From positions 186,001 to 250,000 of the forward strand of contig NZ_CANMDS010000005.1 of assembly GCF_947496725.1 (NCBI RefSeq): 64,000 nt of DNA, in the 5' to 3' direction. Below the pieces are notes generated by a model. It had not been told where the DNA came from, did no database searches, and was given only the letters and a program-made list of their open reading frames with translations. This document shows positions 51,130 to 60,100 of this stretch, in pieces. Position 1 is the stretch's first letter. The number at the start of each line of letters is the position of its first letter. Position numbers and translations under genes: made by a program. Origin of the DNA: an uncultured Dokdonia sp. (GTDB lineage Bacteria > Bacteroidota > Bacteroidia > Flavobacteriales > Flavobacteriaceae).

Positions 51130-52969
51130 TATAAAGGAAACACTTAGTCACTTGCTAGAGCAAGAAGACACAGATGGAGATAAGAAAATCACAGTAGAAG
51201 ATCAAGGGCCTAAGCAGTTTGACATTGCTCTGTATGGAGATGATAACGCTTTCGCGAAAGCGTATACTATAAAAGGAACCTACCATCTTTCTAATTTTTT
51301 ACAGGAGCTCGCTTTAGAAAGAGCGCTTAGTAAAACCGAAGCTATAATTCCTTTGTGGAAAATAGAGGAGCAACCCACTAGCCGCATTAACCGAATGATA
51401 CGTGATTACTTCTGGGACGACCTCACACGTACAATAGATAAGAAGGGGCTTGCAAATATCCTCACAGACACAAAAGCTGGAGATAGCGTACAACGTATGT
51501 ATGTGCCTGGAACAGATCAAGAGGGTGTAGCATATTATAATAATCTAAAGACAGATTTTCCTAATCTAGAGGTTGTGGTGCTTCCTCTAGAGATTACTCC
51601 AGAGTATGTTAAGTCCATAAATGAGAAGCCAGGCATTCTGGCATTGGGTCTTGAGGGTAAAAACGGAATTCCGTTTGTAGTGCCTGGAGGAAGGTTTAAT
51701 GAGATGTATGGATGGGATAGCTATTTTGAAGGTGTAGGGTTACTGCTAGATAACCGTGTAGATCTAGCTAAAGCTATGATTGATAATTTTTGCTATCAAA
51801 TCACACATTATGGTAAGATATTAAATGCAAATAGGAGTTATTATCTCACTCGTGCACAGCCTCCATTTTTGAGTTCGTTTATAAGAGAAACTTTTGAAAA
51901 AGATTCAAGCCTAGGTAAGGAGTGGCTTGCAAGTGTTCTAGCTATTGCAATACAAGAGTATGAAAGTGTATGGATGAGAGCGCCTAGATATACAGATAAT
52001 GGTCTCAATCGTTATTATGCACAAGGTGTAGGAGTGCCGCCAGAGACAGAAGAAGGTCATTTTGATGAGCATCTAGCCGTTGTGGCAAAGAAAGAAGGTT
52101 GTAGTATAGAAGAACTGGTGAGTAACTATCAAAATGGAGGTCTAGACTTACCTGAGTTAGATCGTTACTTTACACACGATAGAAGTTTACGTGAGAGCGG
52201 TCACGATACCTCGTGGCGACTTGACGATGTGTGTGCAGATCTAAACACGGTAGATCTTAATAGTTTATTATATAAGTATGAGATAGACTTTGAGTACCTC
52301 ATTGCTACTTATTTTGCGGGTGACTTCAAAGGCAAAAAATCTAGATATTATAAAGAAAGTGCGCTAGCTCGCAAGGAGCGTATAGATACCCTTATGTGGA
52401 ATGAAAATAAGAGCCAGTACTTTGATTATAATTTTGTCACAAAGCAGAAAACTGAATTTGAAAGTGCTTCAAATTACTTTCCATTATGGGCAGGTCTGCT
52501 AGATAATGATAAAGCAATGAAGACCGTAAGACGTCTTATGATGGATCTTAAAGAAAAGGGAGGTGTAGCAGGTACAAGTCGCGCTATGAATACAATCATC
52601 CCAGAAGGAGCAGTACAGCGCCAGTGGGATTATCCTAACGGCTGGGCTCCGCACCAGATGATGATATGGCGAGGACTTAAAGCATATGGTTTTGATAAAG
52701 AATTACAAGAGCTTGTGTACAGGTGGTTGTGGATGATTACTAGAAATGCCGTAGACTATAATGGGGTTATACCTGAGAAGTACGATGTCGTATCTGCAAC
52801 GCATAAAGTTTTTGCAGAGTATGGTAACGTGGGGACCGAGTTTGATTATATAACAACTAGTGGTTTTGGGTGGATGAATGCTAGTTATCAATTAGGGCTT
52901 TCATTGCTGAATCCTAAATTGAGAGCAGCCCTAGATAACCTTGAAGATCCAGAAAAAGTATTTAATTAA
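51113..52969 (+). CDS. Trehalase, GH37, cytoplasmic
   Basis: The chosen start ATG 51113 gives MYFKGNIKETLSHLLEQ and 618 residues; an upstream TTG in the frame is less likely. Both GH37 signatures are present: PGGRFNEMYGWDSYF from residue 191 and QWDYPNGWAPHQ from 504. The enzyme hydrolyses alpha,alpha-trehalose to two glucose. There is no signal peptide, so it acts in the cytosol on imported or internal trehalose. An extra N-terminal region of about 130 residues is present. Palindrome copy 16 encodes NAFAKAY within it. It overlaps the MFS gene upstream and precedes the PfkB kinase by 13 bases. Confidence 0.93.
   Translation: MYFKGNIKETLSHLLEQEDTDGDKKITVEDQGPKQFDIALYGDDNAFAKAYTIKGTYHLSNFLQELALERALSKTEAIIPLWKIEEQPTSRINRMIRDYFWDDLTRTIDKKGLANILTDTKAGDSVQRMYVPGTDQEGVAYYNNLKTDFPNLEVVVLPLEITPEYVKSINEKPGILALGLEGKNGIPFVVPGGRFNEMYGWDSYFEGVGLLLDNRVDLAKAMIDNFCYQITHYGKILNANRSYYLTRAQPPFLSSFIRETFEKDSSLGKEWLASVLAIAIQEYESVWMRAPRYTDNGLNRYYAQGVGVPPETEEGHFDEHLAVVAKKEGCSIEELVSNYQNGGLDLPELDRYFTHDRSLRESGHDTSWRLDDVCADLNTVDLNSLLYKYEIDFEYLIATYFAGDFKGKKSRYYKESALARKERIDTLMWNENKSQYFDYNFVTKQKTEFESASNYFPLWAGLLDNDKAMKTVRRLMMDLKEKGGVAGTSRAMNTIIPEGAVQRQWDYPNGWAPHQMMIWRGLKAYGFDKELQELVYRWLWMITRNAVDYNGVIPEKYDVVSATHKVFAEYGNVGTEFDYITTSGFGWMNASYQLGLSLLNPKLRAALDNLEDPEKVFN
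51246..51263. repeat. Iterated palindrome copy 16 (inside the trehalase gene)
   Basis: Perfect 18-bp palindrome ACGCTTTCGCGAAAGCGT, encoding NAFAKAY. Confidence 0.97.
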
Positions 52970-52982
52970 AAATTAGATTTAG

Positions 52983-53936
52983 GTGAAAAGAGACTTAGAT
53001 ATTTTATGTGTAGGTGAGGTACTTATAGATTTTATAGGCCATCAAAAAGAAGTACGTATAGATAAAACACGTGATTACCACAGGTACTTAGGAGGTAGTC
53101 CTACTAATGTAGCGATGAATCTCGCACGACTGGGTATGAATGTAAAACTTGCCGCTACCATAGGAGATGATGGGCTAGGCGTTTACATTAAAGATAAACT
53201 TACCGAAAATGGTGTGCAGACAAATCTCATAGCGACAGATCCTGAAAATCCTACGAGTGTGATTTTTGTGTCAAAAACTACAGGCACACCAGATTTTATA
53301 CCTTATCGGTATGCAGACACTAAGATCTCAGAAGCTCAAGTGCCTGATGCTTTGCTAGCGCAAACTACTATTTTTCATACCACAGCATTTGCCCTAAGTA
53401 AGAAGCCTGCAAGAACTACAATTTTAACCAAAGCAAAAAAAGCTTACGAAGCTGGTTGTACACTTAGTATAGATCTTAATTACTCGCCTCGTATTTATCC
53501 TAATAGGGAGAAGGCTATAAAAACCTTTAGAGAGTATTGCTCATATAACCCGCTCGTGAAGATAAGTGAGGATGATATGGAGCGCCTTTTTGGTGAGAAA
53601 AGAAGTCACGAGGCTATTTTTGATTTCTTCCATAATGATTTTGGGGTAGAGCTTGTTTGTCTCACCTTAGGATCAGAAGGGGTTAAGCTTTCGCGAAAGC
53701 GTAAAAATCACCCTCCAGAAATGATTATTGAGCCAGCGGCAAGAGTTGAGCAAATACTTGATGCTACGGGAGCAGGAGATGCTTTTTGGAGTGGATTCTT
53801 ATTTGCCTACATAAGAGAGTATGATATCAGAAAATGTCTCAAAGTGGCGCTGTCACTGGCGGCTATAAAATTACAGCACGTGGGTAGATTGCCACAAAAT
53901 GTGGATATACTCACCCAGTTGCTAGATTTTAAATAA
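52983..53936 (+). CDS. PfkB-family sugar kinase
   Basis: The 317 residues begin at GTG 52983. LCVGEVLIDFIG, YLGGSPTNVAMNLARLG (PfkB signature 1) and DATGAGDAFWSGFLFA (signature 2, from residue 260, with the catalytic Asp at 266) are complete. The family includes fructokinase, 2-keto-3-deoxygluconate kinase and 5-dehydro-2-deoxygluconokinase. Here, after a trehalase and two sugar permeases, a fructokinase-like or other hexose kinase role is inferred. Palindrome copy 17 encodes KLSRKRKN in a loop. It ends the cluster. Confidence 0.9.
   Translation: MKRDLDILCVGEVLIDFIGHQKEVRIDKTRDYHRYLGGSPTNVAMNLARLGMNVKLAATIGDDGLGVYIKDKLTENGVQTNLIATDPENPTSVIFVSKTTGTPDFIPYRYADTKISEAQVPDALLAQTTIFHTTAFALSKKPARTTILTKAKKAYEAGCTLSIDLNYSPRIYPNREKAIKTFREYCSYNPLVKISEDDMERLFGEKRSHEAIFDFFHNDFGVELVCLTLGSEGVKLSRKRKNHPPEMIIEPAARVEQILDATGAGDAFWSGFLFAYIREYDIRKCLKVALSLAAIKLQHVGRLPQNVDILTQLLDFK
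53687..53700. repeat. Iterated palindrome copy 17 (inside the PfkB gene)
   Basis: Exact 14-bp core GCTTTCGCGAAAGC, flanked by AA on the left and GTAAAAATCACC on the right. It encodes LSRKR. Confidence 0.96.
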
Positions 53937-53993
53937 TAACCTCCATTAGGTAGATGTTAACAAGACTAGGTGTATAACCGATACGGAATTCAG

Positions 53994-54001
53994 TACTTTT
54001 G
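53994..54001 (+). promoter_or_regulatory. Putative maeB promoter -7 element (TACTTTTG)
   Basis: TACTTTTG matches TAnnTTTG, 23 bases before the ATG at 54025. Confidence 0.45.
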
Positions 54002-54024
54002 TAAGTCAATAGATAACCAACTTT

Positions 54025-56319
54025 ATGAGTCAGCAGAACAAAAGACGGAGGGAAGCCCTCGTATATCACGCAAAGCCAAAACCAGGTAAAATTGCGGTAG
54101 TTCCTACAAAAAAGTACTCAAGCCAGCGTGATCTTGCCCTTGCTTATTCTCCAGGGGTGGCAGAGCCGTGTCTAGAGATAGAAAAAGATATTAATAACGT
54201 TTATAAATATACAGCAAAGGGTAACCTTGTAGCTGTAATCTCAAATGGTACTGCGGTGCTAGGTCTGGGAGATATAGGGCCAGAAGCATCAAAACCTGTT
54301 ATGGAGGGTAAAGGTTTACTCTTTAAAATATTTGCTGGGATAGATGTTTTTGATATAGAAGTAGGGACAAAAGATGTAGATGCTTTTATAGAAACTGTAA
54401 AAAATATCGCTCCGACCTTTGGGGGGATTAACCTTGAAGATATTAAGGCACCAGAGGCTTTTGAAATCGAGCGCAGGCTCAAAGAAGAGCTAGATATACC
54501 TGTAATGCACGATGACCAGCACGGTACGGCAATCATATCTGCCGCAGCGATGCTCAATGCATTAGAAATAGCAGGTAAGCGCATAGAAGATGTGCGTATT
54601 GTAGTGTCTGGAGCGGGTAGTGCAGCTATCTCTTGTATGAACTTGTATCATTTACTTGGTGCTAAGCTAGAGAATATTGCGATGTTTGATATAAATGGTC
54701 TTCTTAAAGAGGATCGTACAGACTTATCTCCAGAGCAGTTTAAGTTTAAAAGCAAAGAGAGTTTTAACACACTAGCAGAGGCAATGGTTAATGCAGATGT
54801 GTTTTTAGGTCTCTCTGTGGGTAACATTGTAACACCTACAATGGTACAGTCTATGGCAAATGATCCTATTGTATTTGCAATGGCAAACCCAACTCCAGAG
54901 ATAGATTATGATGTTGCGATAGCATCAAGGCCAGACTTAATAATGGCGACGGGAAGGTCTGACCATCCTAACCAAGTTAATAATGTGCTAGGTTTTCCAT
55001 TTATTTTTAGAGGCGCGCTAGATGTGCGTGCAACTGCAATAAATGAAGCGATGAAGATGGCGGCGGTAAAAGCGCTGGCTCAACTTGCAAAGGAGCCTGT
55101 TCCAGAACAGGTAAATATCGCATATGGAGAGACTAGATTTACCTTTGGTCGTGATTATATTATTCCAAAACCATTTGACCCAAGATTAATAACTACAATA
55201 CCTCCTGCAGTGGCACAAGCTGCGATGGATTCTGGAGTGGCAAAAGAACCTATAAAAGATTGGACCGCTTACCACGATGAGTTATTAGAGCGACTGGGTG
55301 AAGATAACAAGATTGTAAGATTGCTAATGGATCGCGCACGCCGCAACCCAAAACGTATAGTCTTTGCAGAGTCAGATCAACTAGATGTGCTTAAAGCTGC
55401 ACAAATCGCTCACGAAGAAGGTATCGCAATACCTGTATTACTAGGTAATCGTGATGTGATATTAGAACTTAAGGAAGAGATAGGTTTTGATGCAGATGTA
55501 GAAATTATAGATCCAAAATCTGACGAAGAGAAAGCTCACGTGGCAAAATATGGTGAGATATACTGGGAGTCAAGAAAGCGAAAGGGTATCACGCTCTATG
55601 CCGCACAAAAACTACTTAGACAGCGAGATTACTTTGCTTCTATGATGGTGAGTCAAGGTGATGCAGACGGGATGCTCTCTGGTTTTAGCCGTAGTTATCC
55701 ATCTGTAATAAAACCGGTTCTTGAAGTAATAGGTACCGCGCCTGGTGTGCAAAAAGTAGCTGCTTGTAACCTGATGGTTACCTCAAAAGGACCACTCTTT
55801 CTTGCAGATACATCTATAAACATAGATCCTAATGCAAAGGAGCTGGCAAAAATTGCCCAGATGACTTCGACGGCTGTAAGGATGTTTGGACTAGAGCCAG
55901 TAGTGGCGATGATGTCTTACTCAAACTTTGGCTCATCTACGCACGAGAAGGCAAAAACGGTAAGCGACGCTGTATCTTACTTACACCGCAACTTCCCAGA
56001 GCTTATTGTAGACGGAGAGGTGCAGGCAGATTTTGCACTTAATAGAGATATGTTGCAAAGTAAGTTTCCGTTTTCAAAGCTTGCTGGTAAAAAAGTAAAC
56101 ACTCTTGTGTTTTCAAACATAGATAGCGCAAACATCACTTATAAGATGATTAAAGAGCTAGAAAATGCAGATAACATAGGTCCTATAATGCTTGGTATGC
56201 GCAAGCCTGTGCATATATTGCAACTAGGAGCAAGTGTAGACGAGATGGTGCATATGACTGCTATCACGGTGATTGATGCTCAAAAGAAAGAAAACTTTTT
56301 TAACAAGCAACAAGAGTAG
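54025..56319 (+). CDS. maeB: NADP-dependent malic enzyme with phosphotransacetylase-like domain
   Basis: The 764 residues have an N-terminal malic-enzyme part (about 1-430) and a C-terminal part of phosphate acetyl/butyryltransferase fold (about 430-760). In the first, [45 protein letters not shown] and the Rossmann motif [16 protein letters not shown] are diagnostic of malate oxidative decarboxylation to pyruvate with NADP. In the second, [19 protein letters not shown] is typical and is thought to give acetyl-CoA-type regulation rather than catalysis in MaeB. Length is normal for this class. It stands alone, followed by a palindrome and a terminator. Confidence 0.96.
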   Translation: MSQQNKRRREALVYHAKPKPGKIAVVPTKKYSSQRDLALAYSPGVAEPCLEIEKDINNVYKYTAKGNLVAVISNGTAVLGLGDIGPEASKPVMEGKGLLFKIFAGIDVFDIEVGTKDVDAFIETVKNIAPTFGGINLEDIKAPEAFEIERRLKEELDIPVMHDDQHGTAIISAAAMLNALEIAGKRIEDVRIVVSGAGSAAISCMNLYHLLGAKLENIAMFDINGLLKEDRTDLSPEQFKFKSKESFNTLAEAMVNADVFLGLSVGNIVTPTMVQSMANDPIVFAMANPTPEIDYDVAIASRPDLIMATGRSDHPNQVNNVLGFPFIFRGALDVRATAINEAMKMAAVKALAQLAKEPVPEQVNIAYGETRFTFGRDYIIPKPFDPRLITTIPPAVAQAAMDSGVAKEPIKDWTAYHDELLERLGEDNKIVRLLMDRARRNPKRIVFAESDQLDVLKAAQIAHEEGIAIPVLLGNRDVILELKEEIGFDADVEIIDPKSDEEKAHVAKYGEIYWESRKRKGITLYAAQKLLRQRDYFASMMVSQGDADGMLSGFSRSYPSVIKPVLEVIGTAPGVQKVAACNLMVTSKGPLFLADTSINIDPNAKELAKIAQMTSTAVRMFGLEPVVAMMSYSNFGSSTHEKAKTVSDAVSYLHRNFPELIVDGEVQADFALNRDMLQSKFPFSKLAGKKVNTLVFSNIDSANITYKMIKELENADNIGPIMLGMRKPVHILQLGASVDEMVHMTAITVIDAQKKENFFNKQQE

Positions 56320-56327
56320 TGGTTTTA

Positions 56328-56343
56328 CGCTTTCGCGAAAGCG
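56328..56343. repeat. Iterated palindrome copy 18 (intergenic, between maeB and its terminator)
   Basis: Perfect 16-bp palindrome CGCTTTCGCGAAAGCG, nine bases after the maeB stop and 21 bases before the terminator stem. The right flank is AAAATCACACC. Confidence 0.97.
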
Positions 56344-56364
56344 AAAATCACACCTCATAATTTT

Positions 56365-56397
56365 AAAGGTTCAGGCGTTAGTCTGAACCTTTTTTTT
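56365..56397 (+). terminator. Intrinsic terminator of maeB
   Basis: A 10-bp stem (AAAGGTTCAG, 56365-56374, with CTGAACCTTT, 56383-56392) has an 8-nt loop and a T-run to 56397. Confidence 0.92.
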
Positions 56398-56462
56398 ATG
56401 TTCAAGAATAGAAAGGAAATCACGATGTAAGTCTGTTAAGACGCGATGTAATGTTGTTAAAA

Positions 56463-56476
56463 GCTTTCGCGAAAGC
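56463..56476. repeat. Iterated palindrome copy 19 (intergenic, before ruvA)
   Basis: Exact 14-bp core GCTTTCGCGAAAGC, only 135 bases from the previous copy and 68 bases before ruvA. It is the last copy in the window. Confidence 0.97.
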
Positions 56477-56544
56477 GGTAGGATAAAATAACATTTCTCC
56501 TAGGCATAAATTTCTTACATTTACGCACCTTAAAATTCTGTTAA

Positions 56545-57126
56545 ATGATTACGCACCTAAGCGGTAGACTTATAGAAAAGAATCCTACACACGTTGTATT
56601 AGATTGCAATGGCGTGGGGTATTTTATAAATATCTCTCTATATACTTTTGGGCAACTAGGCGATAGTGAAGCGCTCAAATTATACACACATCTTCAAGTT
56701 AAGGAAGATAGTCATACGCTTTTTGGGTTTATGGAGGTGATGGAGCGTGAGATTTTCAGACTATTGTTATCTGTTTCTGGTATAGGGGCAAGTACGGCAA
56801 GAACAATGCTGTCTTCACTTGAGCCTAATCAAATCAAGCAAGCCATTGCGTCAAACGATGTGGCGACCATACAGAGTATAAAGGGAATAGGAGCAAAAAC
56901 GGCGCAACGTGTCATTTTAGATCTTAAGGATAAAATACTTAAAGTATACGATATCAGTACTGAAAGTGCTATGCAAAGCAATACTAATAAAGATGAGGCG
57001 TTATCTGCTTTAGAGACTTTAGGATTTGCGCGTAAACAGGCAGAGAAAGTATGTCTGGCTATCACAAAAGAAAAGCCAGATGCGAGCGTAGAGACTATTA
57101 TTAAAGAGGCATTAAAAAAACTGTAG
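56545..57126 (+). CDS. ruvA: Holliday junction DNA-binding protein RuvA
   Basis: The 193 residues have the OB-fold start (MITHLSGRLIEKNPTHVVLD), then the tandem helix-hairpin-helix part (LLSVSGIGASTARTML and IQSIKGIGAKTAQRVILDLKD). The C-terminal domain III (DEALSALETLGFARKQAEKV) binds RuvB. RuvA holds four-way DNA junctions in a square-planar form. Its gene is followed after seven bases by sprA, a common neighbour in Bacteroidota, and is separate from ruvB. The upstream region holds a palindrome copy and no clear TAnnTTTG element. Confidence 0.96.
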   Translation: MITHLSGRLIEKNPTHVVLDCNGVGYFINISLYTFGQLGDSEALKLYTHLQVKEDSHTLFGFMEVMEREIFRLLLSVSGIGASTARTMLSSLEPNQIKQAIASNDVATIQSIKGIGAKTAQRVILDLKDKILKVYDISTESAMQSNTNKDEALSALETLGFARKQAEKVCLAITKEKPDASVETIIKEALKKL

Positions 57127-57133
57127 GTCTATT

Positions 57134-60100
57134 TTGAAGCGAAATTATTACTTGAATTTACGTGTAGCGGTATTGTTTATTGCGGTTGTCTTTATAGGTA
57201 ACCTAAGTGCTATAGCACAAGAGGAGGATCCTAATGAAAATGAAGAGAGCGCCACACCTGCGACTTTCTCCTTAGGGAGCCTTGTTTTACCTAACCCAAA
57301 TAGTATTGTAGCAAAGTACACCTACGACCCTGTGCTAGATAGGTACATTTACACCGAAGAGCTGGGTGCTTTTAATGTTACTTACCCGCTTATACTTACT
57401 CCAGAAGAATATGAAAAACGTGTGCGTGATGAGCAAATGCGTCAATATTTTAGAGAAAAAATTACGGCAATAGATGGTCGTGCAGATGAGGATGACTCTA
57501 GAAATAGCCTTGTAAAATCCCTGTATGTAAAAAATGATCTTTTTGAATCTATTTTTGGAGGAGATGAGATTACGTTTACACCACAAGGTTCTGTAGAGAT
57601 GGATCTCGGGCTGTTATTTACAAAGCAAGATAACCCTGCTTTTTCTCCTCGTAATAGAAGAAATTTTACATTTGACTTTGACCAGCGTATAAGTCTTAGT
57701 TTATTAGGGCAAGTAGGTGAACGCCTCCAGATCACAGCAAACTATGATACGGAGTCTACCTTTAATTTTCAGAATCAAATAAAACTAGAATACACCCCTA
57801 CTGAGGATGATATCATCCAGAAGATAGAAGTGGGTAACGTGTCTATGCCTCTTAATAGTGCATTGATACAGGGGTCTCAAAGCCTTTTTGGTGTTAAGAC
57901 CGAGTTACAGTTTGGTAAAACTAGGGTAACTGCAGTATTTTCAGAAAATCAATCACAACCTAAAACGGTTACCGCAGAGGGTGGAGCAACGGTACAAGAA
58001 TTTGAAGTTCCTGCGCTTAACTATGATGAGAATCGTCACTTCTTCTTAGCACATTACTTTAGAGATACGTACAACGAGGCTTTAGAGAATTATCCTTTTA
58101 TAGATAACAGAGGAGTGCAAGTAACGCGTGTAGAGGTGTGGATTACAAATAGACAAAACCAAACTACAAACGCACGTAACATTGTTGCGATACAAGACAT
58201 AGGAGAGTCTGATCCTACAAACATAGGGGTGAACGCTGGAGCAAACCCTGGTTTTATAAACAGTAGTGCAAATGCTTTTCCAGATAACAGAAATAACGAT
58301 TTTAACCCAAGAGGAATAAACGATGCCTCTGTGCAGTCACAGTTAACACCTGCTATACGGGATGTTGCTACTGTGGGTCAGGGTTTTGGTAGTGTTACGG
58401 TGCAAGATGGTACAGATTATGTGCTTTTAGAAAACGCACGTAAGCTAGATAACTCGCAGTTTACATTATATCCAGGTCTTGGTTATATCTCATTAAATCA
58501 GCGCCTTAATAATGATGAGGTGCTGGGTGTAGCTTTCCAGTACACCGTAGGAGGGCAAGTATACCAAGTAGGAGAATTTGCAAATGATGGTGTAAATGCT
58601 ACAGAAGGAAGTAGACCAGATGCAGATATGGACGGAATACCAGATATTGCAGATGCTGATAGCCCGGTAACCCGCCCAGATGATGATAACGACGGTATTG
58701 CAAATGATGCAGATGCAGATAGAAATGGGGATGGTATTTTAAACGGACAAGATGCAGATGGTGATGGTATACTAGATACTGTGATACCAGCTGGTCAGGC
58801 AGGCAGCCCTGTGAACCTTGTGGTAAAAATGCTTAAGAGTAACCTCACCAATGTAGAGGAGCCTATATGGGATCTGATGATGAAGAACATCTACCCACTA
58901 GGAGCTTTTCAATTAGAGCAGGAAGGTTTTAGGTTAAACATCGTATATGCAGATCCTTCGCCTATTAATTTTATCTCTCCAGTCGCAGGTGAGCCATTAC
59001 CAACACTCTTTGATGGTGTAAATAATGACAACACGATGGATGAAGGTCAAGATCGTGGTGCGCTTGAGAGTAATACGTTATTGCGACTTTTTAATCTTGA
59101 TAGACTAACTACTTTTGGTGACCCACAAGTAGGTGGAGATGGATTTTTTGATTTTGTGCCAGGTGTTACTGTACACGTACAAAACGGTAGTATTGTATTT
59201 ACTACGGTTGAGCCTTTTGGAGAAAATCTATTTGATTTACTAAGTATTAACGATGGAGCAGAAAGTTATGAAAACTCAGATACTTATAATGCGCATCAAG
59301 ATAAGTATGTTTATAGCTCACTCTATCAATCTACAAAAACAATAGCAAGAGACAATGCAGAGAAGAACAAGTTCTTGCTTAAGGGGCGCTACAAATCTGC
59401 ACAAGAGCAGGGTATCCCACTAGGTGCTTTTAATATTCCTCAAGGTTCTGTTACGGTAACGGCTGGTGGTCGTGTGCTTGTAGAAGGTCTTGATTATACG
59501 GTAAACTATCAATTAGGGCGTGTTATTATTTTAGACAAATCACTTGAGGCATCTGGAATTCCTATTTCTGCATCTGTTGAGAACAACACTATTTTTGGTC
59601 AACAGAATAAGCGTTTTACAGGCATTAATGTTGAACACCAGTTTAGTGAAAACTTCATAGTAGGAGGTACTTTTTTAAATTTAAATGAAAGACCGCTTAC
59701 GCAAAAAGCTACATATAACTTTGAACCTATAAATAATACCATTGTAGGTCTTAATGCAAGCTACTCGACAGAGCTGCCTTTCTTAACGAGATGGGTAAAT
59801 AAACTACCTAACATTGATACAGATGTACCTTCTAACTTATCTGTACGAGGAGAAGTTGCTTACTTACTTCCAGGGCAGCCTAAGGGAACAGATTTTAATG
59901 GTGAGGCTACTTCTTATATAGATGACTTTGAAGGGTCACAAACATCAATAGATATAGGAGGGCCCTTGCAGTGGAACTTGTCATCACCTCCAGTAGGTTT
60001 TGGTGGCGAATTTGCAAATGGTGACCTTGCAACAGGATATCGTCGTGCAAAATTTGCTTGGTATACTATTGATCCTATTTTTTATAATAACCAGAGACCT

